DNA of 64,000 bases, taken from the NCBI GenBank assembly GCA_947624375.1, contig CANQKD010000001.1:62001-126000 (forward strand), written 5' to 3'. Positions within the stretch are counted from its first letter, which is position 1; each line of letters opens with the position of its first letter. Positions 25,456 through 34,326 of this stretch are shown one piece after another. The notes under the pieces were generated by a model. It ran no database searches. It was not told where the DNA came from and worked only from the letters and a program-made list of their open reading frames with translations. This stretch comes from an uncultured Clostridia bacterium (GTDB lineage: Bacteria; Bacillota; Clostridia; Oscillospirales; Ruminococcaceae). A program made the position numbers and the translations under genes.

Positions 25456-27768
25456 TTACAGACTGTGCTTTACTCTGTCCTCTACCTCGGCGCGCTTAGC
25501 GTTGTTGAATCTGTCAAGCGTACCAACAAGGTAGCCTGTTATTCTTCTTATACGCTCAAAACCTACCTGATGTTCTTCCTCGGTACGTCCGCACTTAGGG
25601 CAAACATCGCCTATTATGCCGGTATAGCCGCAGCAGGGGTCGCGGTCAACAGGGTGGTTGATAGAGCCGTATCCCACGCCGTTTTCTTTCATGCAGCGAA
25701 CTATCTTTTCAAACGCCGGCAGGTTTTGCAGCGGGTCGCCGTCAAGCTCAACATAGCTTATATGACCTGCGTTTGTCAGAGCGTGATATGGCGCTTCTAT
25801 CTTTATCTTCTCAAATGCGCTGATAGGATAATATACAGGAACATGGAAAGAGTTAGTATAGTAATCTCTGTCGGTAACGCCCTTTATTATGCCGAAGCGC
25901 TCTTTATCCATTCTTACAAATCTGCCCGAAAGACCCTCGGCAGGGGTCGCAAGCAGTGAGAAGTTAAGCGTATACTTCGCGGTCATTTCGTCCATGCGCT
26001 TTCTCATCTTGGTGATTATTTCAAGACCGAGCTCTCTCGCCTCTTCACTTTCACCGTGATGCTTGCCTATAAGAGCCACAAGGCACTCTGCAAGACCTAT
26101 AAAGCCAACGGAAAGCGTACCGTGTTTGAGTATCTCGCCTACCTCGTCGTTCGGACCGAGTTTGCGTGAATCTATCCACACGCCCTGACCCATAAGGAAC
26201 GGATAGTTCTTTACCTTTTTGCTGCTCTGTATACGGAAACGATGCAGCAGCTGGTCAACACAGAGATCTATCATTTCATCAAGGCTGTCAAAGAAAGTGC
26301 CGATGTTCCTGTTAGCTTTTATAGCAAGCCTCGGCAGGTTTATCGAGGTAAAGCTGAGGTTGCCTCTGCCGGTGACAATTTCTCTGCTCGGGTCAAAAAC
26401 GTTGCCTATAACTCTTGTGCGGCAGCCCATGTAAGCGATCTCGGTGTTGGGGTCGCCCTCTTTATAGTAAGGCAGGTTGAACGGAGCATCTATAAACGAG
26501 AAGTTCGGGAACAGCCTCTTAGCCGAAACACGTATAGCAAGCTTGAACAGATCATAGTTGGGGTCTTCGGGGTTATAGTTCACGCCCTCTTTTACTTTGA
26601 ATATATGTATCGGGAATATAGGAGTTTCGCCGTTGCCAAGGCCTGCCTCCTGAGCGAGAAGCACGTTCTTTATAACCATTCTGCCCTCTACAGAAGTATC
26701 AGTACCATAGTTTATAGAGCTGAACGGTGTCTGAGCGCCTGCACGGGAGTTCATGGTATTAAGATTGTGTATAAGAGCCTCCATAGCCTGATATGTAGCT
26801 CTGTCAGTCTCTTTTTCGGAAGTCTTGTAAGCAAACTTCTGTATCTTGTCGGCAGTAGCGCTGTCGGTAAATCCTATCAGCAGTTCTTTTTCAGCCTTGA
26901 AATAGTTCTCGTCCATGTTAAGGGCAGGCTTCAGACCCTGCTGCGAGAGCTTTTCCTTTATCTGCTTTGCGATATTTTCCGCATCTTCAACGCCCGCAAG
27001 CAACTCCAGAGCTCTTGCAATGTTATCAACATAGCGGTGTGTGAAAGTCTTTCTTACGCCGTCAGCCATTGCATAGTCGAACATAGGCACGCTCTGACCG
27101 CCGTGCTGGTCGTTCTGGTTAGACTGTATAGCAATGCAGGCAAGAGCGGCATAGCTGGAAATATCGTTAGGCGTTCTCAGATGACCGTGCCCTGTAGAAA
27201 ATCCGCGGTCAAACAAATTTTTCAGATCTATCTGGGTACAGGTAGTCGTAAGGGTATAGAAATCAAGGTCGTGTATATGTATATCGCCCTCAGCGTGAGC
27301 CTTAGCGTGCTTGGGATCAAGAACATACATCTCATAGAACTCTTTAGCGCCGACAGAGCCGTATTTGAGCATAGTACCCATTGCGGTGTCGCCGTCTATA
27401 TTGGCATTCTCCCTCTTTATGTCGCTGTCCTTAGCCGCCTTGAATGTAAGGTCTTCATACACTTTCATAAGGCGTGTATTCATTTCTCTTGCCCTTGTGC
27501 GGTTAGAACGGTAAAGTATATAAGCCTTTGCTGTGGCAGCATGACCTTCTTCTATAAGCACCTTTTCAACGATATCCTGTATCTGCTCAACGGTAGGTGT
27601 TTCAAGGTCGTTTGCCATAAGCTCGTCACCTACTTTGCCTGCGAGAAGCAGCGCCTCGTCATAGTCTGTGCCGCCCACAGCCTGCGCGGCTTTGAAAATA
27701 GCGTTGGCTATCTTCTCAATGTTGAACGTTACTGTTCTTCCGTCTCTTTTGCGTATCCTCGTGATCAT
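25456..27768 (-). CDS. nrdD: anaerobic ribonucleoside-triphosphate reductase
   Basis: 770 residues. Class III reductase making dNTPs under anaerobic conditions. An N-terminal ATP-cone (ITRIRKRDGRTVTFNIEKIA) gives allosteric control; the central barrel has THDLDFY-like IHDLDFYTLTTTCTQ; the C-terminal zinc site is CCGYTGIIGDVCPKCGR, and the glycyl radical site is in RITGYLVGTLDRF near residue 744. Transcribed with nrdG from a promoter overlapped by NrdR-type boxes. No aerobic reductase is in the window, which fits a strict anaerobe. Confidence 0.97.
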   Translation of the reverse strand: MITRIRKRDGRTVTFNIEKIANAIFKAAQAVGGTDYDEALLLAGKVGDELMANDLETPTVEQIQDIVEKVLIEEGHAATAKAYILYRSNRTRAREMNTRLMKVYEDLTFKAAKDSDIKRENANIDGDTAMGTMLKYGSVGAKEFYEMYVLDPKHAKAHAEGDIHIHDLDFYTLTTTCTQIDLKNLFDRGFSTGHGHLRTPNDISSYAALACIAIQSNQNDQHGGQSVPMFDYAMADGVRKTFTHRYVDNIARALELLAGVEDAENIAKQIKEKLSQQGLKPALNMDENYFKAEKELLIGFTDSATADKIQKFAYKTSEKETDRATYQAMEALIHNLNTMNSRAGAQTPFSSINYGTDTSVEGRMVIKNVLLAQEAGLGNGETPIFPIHIFKVKEGVNYNPEDPNYDLFKLAIRVSAKRLFPNFSFIDAPFNLPYYKEGDPNTEIAYMGCRTRVIGNVFDPSREIVTGRGNLSFTSINLPRLAIKANRNIGTFFDSLDEMIDLCVDQLLHRFRIQSSKKVKNYPFLMGQGVWIDSRKLGPNDEVGEILKHGTLSVGFIGLAECLVALIGKHHGESEEARELGLEIITKMRKRMDEMTAKYTLNFSLLATPAEGLSGRFVRMDKERFGIIKGVTDRDYYTNSFHVPVYYPISAFEKIKIEAPYHALTNAGHISYVELDGDPLQNLPAFEKIVRCMKENGVGYGSINHPVDRDPCCGYTGIIGDVCPKCGRTEEEHQVGFERIRRITGYLVGTLDRFNNAKRAEVEDRVKHSL

Positions 27769-27838
27769 TCTGACTATCTCCCCTTATTTTATTTTAATAT
27801 TTTTAATTAGTACATCTTGAAGAACACGGCAAGGTCAA

Positions 27839-27854
27839 TCACAATATATTGTGG
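27839..27854 (-). promoter_or_regulatory. NrdR box 1 of nrdD
   Basis: TCACAATATATTGTGG contains a perfect 14-bp palindrome CACAATATATTGTG that matches the NrdR box consensus (ACAC-A/T-ATAT-A/T-GTGT). It lies just downstream of the predicted transcription start. Confidence 0.75.
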
Positions 27855-27873
27855 TTGAAAGTCGCTACATAAC

Positions 27874-27902
27874 AGTATACAGTATTGTGTCCTTCAAGTC
27901 AA
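27874..27902 (-). promoter_or_regulatory. nrdD promoter overlapped by NrdR half-box
   Basis: Minus-strand TTGACT (27897-27902), 17-bp spacer, TATACT (27874-27879). The spacer and -10 contain ACACAATACTGTATAC (27875-27890), whose first half ACACAATA is an exact NrdR half-site; the second half is degenerate. Centre-to-centre distance to box 1 is about 36 bp. The rest of the 355-bp gap (27903-28074) holds an imperfect A/T-flanked hairpin near 27918-27958 and nothing else I recognise. Confidence 0.65.
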
Positions 27903-28064
27903 GGGGGTAGAGCAACTTTTTTGCCTTCCGAAAGATAAAATTATCGAGGCGTTTTTTGTTTACATTGCACAAACAACAATACACCTTTACAACCCTTGCA
28001 AAATGCAAACCGCGCTGCATAGGCGCAGGCAGGCAAACGTGCAATATTTCAAAAAACCACCCCA

Positions 28065-28107
28065 AAGCAAAACAGCAGTCTGTAAAGAAATAAACTTTAC
28101 AGACTGC
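28065..28107 (-). terminator. terminator of the 97-residue membrane protein gene
   Basis: GCAGTCTGTAAAG / CTTTACAGACTGC, a perfect 13-bp stem with a 7-nt loop, followed on the minus strand by TGTTTTGCTTT. Confidence 0.85.
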
Positions 28108-28124
28108 GTATCATCATTTTTCAG

Positions 28125-28418
28125 CTATTCATTTAAATCAGTATCGCCGTCATCAGTATCAGAACTATCTTCACTATCGGCTGCATCATCCGCGGAGCTG
28201 TCACCGCCATTGATATAAACGGTAGTCACCACTGCCGCAGACAATCCGTCATCCGTCTGGTTTTCTTTGCTCAGCACATCATCAAGCGATGTTTTATACA
28301 TATATATCGCAAAGAAACCCACCAGTATGATCACAACTATAAATACTATTATCTTTATGTTAAGCGATACTTTCTGCCACACAGTAAGCGGCTTTTTCTT
28401 TTCGTTTTGTTTTCCCAT
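28125..28418 (-). CDS. small single-span membrane protein with acidic tail
   Basis: 97 residues from ATG 28418 (GGAGAAACAAAA upstream). Basic cytoplasmic start (MGKQNEKKKPLT), one transmembrane helix at about 20-42, then an extracytoplasmic segment that ends in a run of Asp, Glu and Ser residues. No family recognised. It is the last of a three-gene block after a HlyD-like lipoprotein and a polytopic protein, which suggests an envelope role. Confidence 0.6.
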   Translation of the reverse strand: MGKQNEKKKPLTVWQKVSLNIKIIVFIVVIILVGFFAIYMYKTSLDDVLSKENQTDDGLSAAVVTTVYINGGDSSADDAADSEDSSDTDDGDTDLNE

Positions 28419-28443
28419 TTTTGTTTCTCCGTTCCGCCAAAGC

Positions 28444-29277
28444 TTAATACACACCTATAAATTCAAGGTAGTTCTTTTCGGGTAGCCTTACGGTCGAGTT
28501 CGTTTCCTCGCTCTCGCCCTCCATTTTATAGGTCAGCGTATCGCTTCCGCTCCAGTATACCTCGGGCACTTTGCCTCTGCCGTAGAAAAACTTTACTTTT
28601 CTTTTTATACCCTTTTGTTTAAGCGTGAAAAACTTAAAGCTCTTGTCCTGTCCGTGCGGAACAACATATATAATAACCTGTCCGTCCTCTTTGTTCTGAA
28701 CGTCGCACAGATAAAACTCCATTGTTCCATCTGGCGAAACGGTGTTGTCATTTGCAGTCAGCTGCATAACATAGTTCATATCATACATTGAATACACCGG
28801 GTCATCGGGCGATAAATTTGCATCAAGCACGGTCTCTACAGCCGATGAACCAAACAGCATATTGAATATAAAGTATGCAAAAATACCGAGCACATACAGC
28901 ATAATATAAATAGTACCCAATAGCACTTTAAGATTATTCGGCACTGTTATATAGAAGAACATTATTATAGCAACTATCAGCGGCGGCACAAATATAACGA
29001 TATTGTGCATATTGAATATCACAAGAAAGAACACTATCGGAAGCAGCAAAAGCCCCGTTATCTTCGTTATAATAATGTCTTTCGTGTAAAGCATGAAAAC
29101 AAGGAACAGTGCGCTTAAAATAAAATGCACTGCAAAGAACGCACCCTGCGCACCCCTCTTTATCTCTAGGTCATATAAAAATGTAGCAACGGTCAAAAGC
29201 AGCACCTCTGCTATATACAGAAGATTGAATACTGCCAGACCTCTCTTTACCCATATGTTTTTTAAGATGTCTTTCAT
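28444..29277 (-). CDS. polytopic membrane protein with C-terminal extracytoplasmic domain, unknown function
   Basis: 277 residues. Five to six hydrophobic helices cover the first 150 residues (for example FNLLYIAEVLLLTVATFLY and MLYVLGIFAYFIFNMLF), followed by about 120 residues rich in beta-strand patterns with no catalytic motif. I do not recognise a family. It lies 29 bp after the lipoprotein gene and 25 bp before the small membrane protein gene, so all three are probably one operon. Confidence 0.7.
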   Translation of the reverse strand: MKDILKNIWVKRGLAVFNLLYIAEVLLLTVATFLYDLEIKRGAQGAFFAVHFILSALFLVFMLYTKDIIITKITGLLLLPIVFFLVIFNMHNIVIFVPPLIVAIIMFFYITVPNNLKVLLGTIYIMLYVLGIFAYFIFNMLFGSSAVETVLDANLSPDDPVYSMYDMNYVMQLTANDNTVSPDGTMEFYLCDVQNKEDGQVIIYVVPHGQDKSFKFFTLKQKGIKRKVKFFYGRGKVPEVYWSGSDTLTYKMEGESEETNSTVRLPEKNYLEFIGVY

Positions 29278-29306
29278 TTTGAAAAAGTCTGCCTTTCGTT
29301 CATTTA

Positions 29307-30326
29307 TCAGCTGTCATTAGTCTTATCAGATGTATTGACTATCAGCTGTTCGCCGCCTTCAAGACCGCTTATTATCTCCACTTTTCTGCCGTTTTTGTCA
29401 ACAATGCCCGTCTCAACGTCCATTTCTACCTTTGTACCGTCAATAAGCACGTTTACATACTGTCTGCCGCCGGAGGACTTCAAAGCCCTCTGGTCTATAA
29501 CAATGGTATTCTCTTTATAATTCACACTGAAATACACATGGATAGGACCAAACTCATTGAATTCCGTGCCTTCGGGAAGGTCAATGATATAATTCACACC
29601 GCCGCCGTTTATACCGCCTTCAACGGTTATTATATCCACCACTCTGCCCTCAACAGGCTCTGAATTGCCTTGCGATACCTTTACCTGACTGCCGAAATTT
29701 ACATTTTCAATAGGTTCGTTGTTTACGAACGCGCAAAGATATTTGCTGCTTGTGTCTGCTATCTCGCACAGATACTGCCCTGCCTGCACCTGCATTCCTG
29801 CGTGGAGCTCATCGCCGCCCATGGTTATCTTGCCGCTGCACGGAGCATATATCTCAGACAAAGAGGCCTTGTCCAGCAGCTTGTTGTAATTATTCTGCTC
29901 CAGTTCATAATTTATCTTGGCTTTTTCAAGCTCTGCTCCCGTAACGCCCGATGCCGCCAAATTATCGTAGGTCTCTTTCGCGCTGTCGGTAACGACCTTC
30001 TGCGTTTCAAGTTCATCTGAAAGGTCTTCTGAAATAAGCTCACAGATAAGCTGACCCTCTTCAATGGTGTCACCGGTAAAGAGCTTGCCTATCACACCGT
30101 TTTGTTTGATATACACATACTCTTTATAAGGATAGCCAAACTCGGTATTCTGAATATCATACACCGAGCCTATCGAGCCTACCTCGACCGTTTTGGTATC
30201 ATATTTTATCTCTGTAGCGTCGATAATAATATCCTCGACTTTGCTGCTGTCGTCATTTTTACCGCAGGCAGACAAAGAAAGCATCATCACCGCCGCCATT
30301 AAAGCCGCCGCTGACCTTTTGAACAT
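29307..30326 (-). CDS. HlyD-like membrane-fusion/adaptor lipoprotein
   Basis: 339 residues from ATG 30326 (GGGGAGGT seven bases upstream). A signal peptide ends in the lipobox LSAC, so it should be a lipoprotein processed after Lgt. A lipoyl/barrel-sandwich half (VIGKLFTGDTIEEGQLICEL), a short coiled-coil hairpin (about 105-160) and the returning half (IYAPCSGKITMGGDELHAGM) give the adaptor fold of RND/ABC efflux systems in gram-positives. No transporter ATPase or permease is adjacent; the orphan permease pair near 9.6-14.6 kb is a conceivable but unproven partner. Confidence 0.82.
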   Translation of the reverse strand: MFKRSAAALMAAVMMLSLSACGKNDDSSKVEDIIIDATEIKYDTKTVEVGSIGSVYDIQNTEFGYPYKEYVYIKQNGVIGKLFTGDTIEEGQLICELISEDLSDELETQKVVTDSAKETYDNLAASGVTGAELEKAKINYELEQNNYNKLLDKASLSEIYAPCSGKITMGGDELHAGMQVQAGQYLCEIADTSSKYLCAFVNNEPIENVNFGSQVKVSQGNSEPVEGRVVDIITVEGGINGGGVNYIIDLPEGTEFNEFGPIHVYFSVNYKENTIVIDQRALKSSGGRQYVNVLIDGTKVEMDVETGIVDKNGRKVEIISGLEGGEQLIVNTSDKTNDS

Positions 30327-30462
30327 AAAAAGACCTCCCCTCACAACATGACATACTACTTATATTTTAGCATTATCAAATTAAAATTACAATATCAACA
30401 AATTCAATTTATAAACATTGTATAAACACACAAACCTACAAGGAGTTTTTTGTATATCTTGA

Positions 30463-31557
30463 CTATATAAGTTCTGCGATTATGCTGTTTGATACCAAGA
30501 AACCCTTTGCGGTAAGTGAAAGCGTTTTGCCGTCATACTCTGCCATACCATGCTTACAAAGCCTCTCTGCCAGCAATTCAAGCTTATCCTCATTTCCGCC
30601 AAGCTCTTTGTATCTCTGCACGCTCATGCCGTCTGAAAGCCTTAAAGAAAGCATGGTGTATTCTTCAAGAGCGTTACATTCGCCGTCTTCCGGAAGTTTT
30701 TCGGGCGCGTTTATATAACCCAAAATATCTCTGTCATAATAATATCTTTTGCCGCCGATGAAAGAATGTGCAGACGCCCCGAAACCGTAATAAGGGGCAA
30801 GCTGCCAGTATTTCATGTTATGCAGCGAACGCATACCGCCTTTGCAGAAGTTTGAAATTTCGTACTGCTCAAATTCGTTTTCTTTAAGCCTTTCAACTGC
30901 CGCAAGGTACATTTCCGCGCTCGTGTCATCATCTGCAATACTGTTTCTTATTTCATCGCAGTCATACGGCGTACCGGTCTCTATTTTGAGCATATACGCT
31001 GAAATATGCGTTATCGGCAGCGAGCATAGTTTATCTACAGAATACATCAGGCTGTCGATGCTTTGCCCCGGTATGCCCATCATTATATCACAAGAGATAT
31101 TTTCAAAGCCTGCCTCGTGCGCTTCAAGCACCGACATTTGTGCCTGTTCAAAGCTGTGCAGCCTGCCAAGCTTTTTTAGTTCACTGTCAACGCACGACTG
31201 CACGCCGAATGATATCCTGTTAAAGCCTGCTTTTGCAAGCTCTTTATAGTAATTTTTATCTGCTGTAAAGGGGTTGCTCTCTGCCGTAATTTCTGTATCT
31301 TCTGCGGTGTTAAAGCTGCTTTTTACCGCATCGCAAATATCGCAAAGCAGCTTTGCAGGCATAAGGGTAGGTGTTCCGCCGCCGAAATATATCGAATCTA
31401 CCGCTATATCTTTATTGCCGGTATTCTGTATATCGCGTATGAGCGCATTTGAATACTCGTCAAACATACTTTCCGCCCCTGCGAGAGAGTAAAAGTCGCA
31501 GTATGGGCATTTTCTTGCGCAAAACGGTATATGTATATAGACCCCTGCTTTACTCAT
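30463..31557 (-). CDS. hemW: HemW-like radical SAM heme chaperone
   Basis: 364 residues. The motif CxxxCxxC is in IPFCARKCPYCDF near residues 14-23, followed by the Phe-rich signature and YFGGGTPTLM. HemW proteins were long annotated as oxygen-independent coproporphyrinogen oxidase but act as heme chaperones; the CNxxC-type extra Cys of HemN is absent at the N-terminus. ATG 31557 overlaps the stop of the upstream gene (ATGAGTAA) and has GGTGA five bases before. In Firmicutes hemW commonly follows lepA, as here with three small genes between. Confidence 0.9.
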   Translation of the reverse strand: MSKAGVYIHIPFCARKCPYCDFYSLAGAESMFDEYSNALIRDIQNTGNKDIAVDSIYFGGGTPTLMPAKLLCDICDAVKSSFNTAEDTEITAESNPFTADKNYYKELAKAGFNRISFGVQSCVDSELKKLGRLHSFEQAQMSVLEAHEAGFENISCDIMMGIPGQSIDSLMYSVDKLCSLPITHISAYMLKIETGTPYDCDEIRNSIADDDTSAEMYLAAVERLKENEFEQYEISNFCKGGMRSLHNMKYWQLAPYYGFGASAHSFIGGKRYYYDRDILGYINAPEKLPEDGECNALEEYTMLSLRLSDGMSVQRYKELGGNEDKLELLAERLCKHGMAEYDGKTLSLTAKGFLVSNSIIAELI

Positions 31558-32017
31558 CGTCGTCACCGAATGCATTGTCTATAAAGCTTTTGGTATCCTG
31601 CGAATTGCTGCGCATTTTTCTCACCGCCGCACGGCCGCCGCACCTTGCAATACACACAATGTACCCTGCAACATAGCAGGTAAATATTTTTATGATATAG
31701 ATAGAAATATCTCTGTATGACAGATAAAAATACTTAGAGCGGCTTTCAAGAAAGTCAACTATATGTCTGTGAACGATTATCTGCAAAAACAGACCCAGAC
31801 CGACACTCAGCAGCGTAAAGAACACCAGACCGCACAAAGCCTTTGGCAGGCTGTATTTTGCAAGCACAAAACCCATAAGAACGCAGCCGAAAAGCGCGAG
31901 AGCTACCGCGAACCCACGCATCACATTTGCATAACATTCATACAAAAGCGGAAAGACAGCCGCACCTATAAGTCCGCCTATAATCGACTGTTTTATATAG
32001 TTCTGTTCGTTCTCCAT
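31550..32017 (-). CDS. four-span membrane protein, unknown function
   Basis: 155 residues. About four hydrophobic helices occupy residues 12-130 (for example GLIGAAVFPLLYECY and LCGLVFFTLLSVGLGLF), followed by a basic, then acidic tail ending in DDDE. No recognised family. Its stop codon overlaps the hemW start, and it sits 18 bp after a 43-codon frame, inside the lepA-hemW operon. Confidence 0.65.
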   Translation of the reverse strand: MENEQNYIKQSIIGGLIGAAVFPLLYECYANVMRGFAVALALFGCVLMGFVLAKYSLPKALCGLVFFTLLSVGLGLFLQIIVHRHIVDFLESRSKYFYLSYRDISIYIIKIFTCYVAGYIVCIARCGGRAAVRKMRSNSQDTKSFIDNAFGDDDE

Positions 32018-32034
32018 ATAAAGAGTATGCCTTT

Positions 32035-32166
32035 CTAAAGTTTTATCAAAGCCGTGACAAAATAAAGTATCACAGCAAACATAACAAATGAAAATACAAA
32101 CCCAAGCGCTATTGCAAGTATTGCGTTAAGGTCGAATACGCCGCCTTTTTTTGGTAAGCAAAACAT
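32035..32166 (-). CDS. 43-residue single-span protein overlapping the preceding gene
   Basis: ATG 32166 with GAGG six bases upstream opens a 43-codon frame of the form MFCLPKKGGVFDLN followed by one strong transmembrane helix (IAIALGFVFSFVMFAVILYF). It overlaps the end of the 117-residue gene by 41 bases in another frame; the overlap includes seven consecutive A at which a one-base change would join the two frames. It may be an independent small gene or the detached end of its neighbour. Confidence 0.5.
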   Translation of the reverse strand: MFCLPKKGGVFDLNAILAIALGFVFSFVMFAVILYFVTALIKL

Positions 32167-32479
32167 TCGTATCCTCTGAGCGTTTGTAAAACAGCCGCTT
32201 GCCCAGAAATTCGGCAGGAAAAACCGTGCTTGCCTCTTTGCCGTCTATAACATACCATGCAACTTTAAAGCGAGAGTTTTCTTTCTGTGCTATTTCTTTG
32301 AAGCGCGCTTTTACACGTTTGCAGGTAAAAAGCCGAAAGAGAGAAAACGCAAAGAAGCAAAACATTGCAAGGCACAAAAGGTCAAGCAGCCCAAGCAGCA
32401 AAAGACCTATATCAAAAAAGTTCACGCCCACTAACAGAAGTATCACAAGCAGCACGGCAAACGCGATAAGAAATTCCAT
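32126..32479 (-). CDS. two-span membrane protein after lepA, 117 residues
   Basis: From ATG 32479 (AAGGAGCGGAGA upstream, overlapping the lepA stop region). Two hydrophobic helices (about 2-42) precede a basic cytoplasmic part with KRVKARFKEIAQKE and a small beta-strand region VAWYVIDGKEAS. It ends in a basic run TKKRRRIRP just after an A7 tract; see the overlapping 43-codon frame. No recognised family. Confidence 0.6.
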   Translation of the reverse strand: MEFLIAFAVLLVILLLVGVNFFDIGLLLLGLLDLLCLAMFCFFAFSLFRLFTCKRVKARFKEIAQKENSRFKVAWYVIDGKEASTVFPAEFLGKRLFYKRSEDTNVLLTKKRRRIRP

Positions 32480-32489
32480 TCTCCGCTCC

Positions 32490-34292
32490 TTATTCATCAA
32501 GCTTGAGAACTGACATGAACGCCTCCTGCGGCACTTCAACGCTGCCAAGTTTGCGCATTCTTTTCTTGCCCTCTTTTTGCTTTTCCAGAAGCTTTTTCTT
32601 GCGCGTTATATCGCCGCCGTAGCATTTTGCAAGAACATCTTTGCGGTATGCTTTAACGGTCTCTCTCGCGATTATCTTGCCGCCTATAGCCGCCTGAACG
32701 GGTACTTCAAACATCTGGCGCGGAATGTTATCTTTAAGCCTTTCTACCATTTTTCTGCCGCGCGCATATGCATTATCAGCGTGCACAATGAATGAAAGCG
32801 CATCTACCATTTCGCCGTTGAGCAGTATATCAAGCTTTACAAGCTTGCTTCTCATATAACCTTTCAGCTCATAATCAAAAGATGCATATCCTCTTGTGCG
32901 GGATTTCAGCGCATCAAAAAAGTCATACACTATCTCATTGAGCGGCAGGTCGTAATGAAGGTCAACGCGGTTTTCTTCTATATACTTCATATCTCTGAAA
33001 ACGCCTCTGCGCTGCTGGCAAAGATCCATTATATTTCCCACGTGCTCCGAAGGAGAATATATATGCGCCTCAACAAAAGGTTCTTCGGCGTATGAAATAA
33101 GCGTAGGGTCGGGATAATTTGTAGGATTATCGATATAAAGCGTTTCACCGCTTGTCATAATCACTTTATAAATAACCGACGGCGCAGTTGTTATAAGGTC
33201 AAGGTCATACTCGCGCTCCAGCCGCTCCTGTATTATCTCCATATGCAAAAGTCCCAGAAAGCCGCATCTGAAGCCAAAGCCGAGAGCCACCGAAGTTTCG
33301 GGTTCAAACGAAAGAGATGCATCGTTAAGCGCAAGCTTTTCAAGAGCCTCTCTCAGATCCTGATACTTTGCTCCGTCTGCCGGGTACACGCCCGAGAACA
33401 CCATAGGGTTTACCTTTTTATAGCCCGGCAGAGGCTCGCTGCACGGGTTTTCAACGGTCGTAACGGTATCGCCCACACGCGTGTCACCTATATTTTTGAT
33501 AGAAGCCGCGATATAACCTACCTCGCCTGCTTTCAGTTCACCTGTCGGCACAAGGTCTGTAGCGCCCATACTGCCTATTTCAACGGTCAAAAACTGTGCG
33601 CCCGTCGCCATAAGTTTTATTGTATCGCCGACTTTTATAGTACCCTGCTTTACCCGAACATAGATAATAACACCCTTGTAGCTGTCGTAATAGCTGTCAA
33701 ATATAAGCGCCTGCACAGGGGCGTTTTCATCGCCTTTAGGGGCAGGTATATCGGTTATAACTCTTTCAAGAACATCTCTTACGTTAAGACCTGTCTTAGC
33801 CGAGATGCGCGGCGCATCCATAGCAGGTATGCCTATTATATTCTCGATCTCGCTGCACGCTCTGTCGGGGTCGGCAGAGGGCAGGTCTATCTTGTTGATA
33901 ACCGGCATAACTTCAAGGTCGTGTTCTATAGCAAGATATGTGTTTGCCAGCGTTTGCGCCTCAATTCCCTGAGATGCATCTACAACAAGAATAGCACCTT
34001 CGCACGCCGCCAGTGAGCGCGAGACTTCATAGTTGAAGTCAACATGACCCGGGGTATCTATAAGGTTGAAAATATACTCCTCGCCGCTCAGGGACGTATA
34101 TTTAAGCTTTACAGCCCTTGCTTTTATAGTAATTCCGCGTTCTCTTTCAATATCCATATTGTCGAGAAGCTGATCTTCCATATCTCTGAGCGCAACAGTA
34201 GACGTAAGCTCCAGAATCCTGTCGGCAAGCGTAGACTTTCCGTGGTCTATATGCGCTATAATACAAAAGTTTCTTATATTTTCCTGTTTCAT
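32490..34292 (-). CDS. lepA: elongation factor 4 (LepA)
   Basis: 600 residues, exact family length. Ribosome-dependent GTPase that promotes back-translocation or late 30S maturation. G1 [14 protein letters not shown] (13-26), G3 [13 protein letters not shown]4 [10 protein letters not shown], and the LepA-specific C-terminal domain with [14 protein letters not shown] and [13 protein letters not shown] are present. First gene of the operon leading to hemW; its stop lies at the ribosome site of the next gene. Confidence 0.98.
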   Translation of the reverse strand: MKQENIRNFCIIAHIDHGKSTLADRILELTSTVALRDMEDQLLDNMDIERERGITIKARAVKLKYTSLSGEEYIFNLIDTPGHVDFNYEVSRSLAACEGAILVVDASQGIEAQTLANTYLAIEHDLEVMPVINKIDLPSADPDRACSEIENIIGIPAMDAPRISAKTGLNVRDVLERVITDIPAPKGDENAPVQALIFDSYYDSYKGVIIYVRVKQGTIKVGDTIKLMATGAQFLTVEIGSMGATDLVPTGELKAGEVGYIAASIKNIGDTRVGDTVTTVENPCSEPLPGYKKVNPMVFSGVYPADGAKYQDLREALEKLALNDASLSFEPETSVALGFGFRCGFLGLLHMEIIQERLEREYDLDLITTAPSVIYKVIMTSGETLYIDNPTNYPDPTLISYAEEPFVEAHIYSPSEHVGNIMDLCQQRRGVFRDMKYIEENRVDLHYDLPLNEIVYDFFDALKSRTRGYASFDYELKGYMRSKLVKLDILLNGEMVDALSFIVHADNAYARGRKMVERLKDNIPRQMFEVPVQAAIGGKIIARETVKAYRKDVLAKCYGGDITRKKKLLEKQKEGKKRMRKLGSVEVPQEAFMSVLKLDE

Positions 34293-34326
34293 ACGTTTAC
34301 GCCCTTTGAAATGTTTATGTATCTGA

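Noticed and set aside
26242-27810. A 522-codon open frame antisense to nrdD
   Set aside because: It is opposite an unmistakable nrdD, has an odd Tyr/Cys/Ser-rich composition and no ribosome site; it results from codon bias of the real gene.
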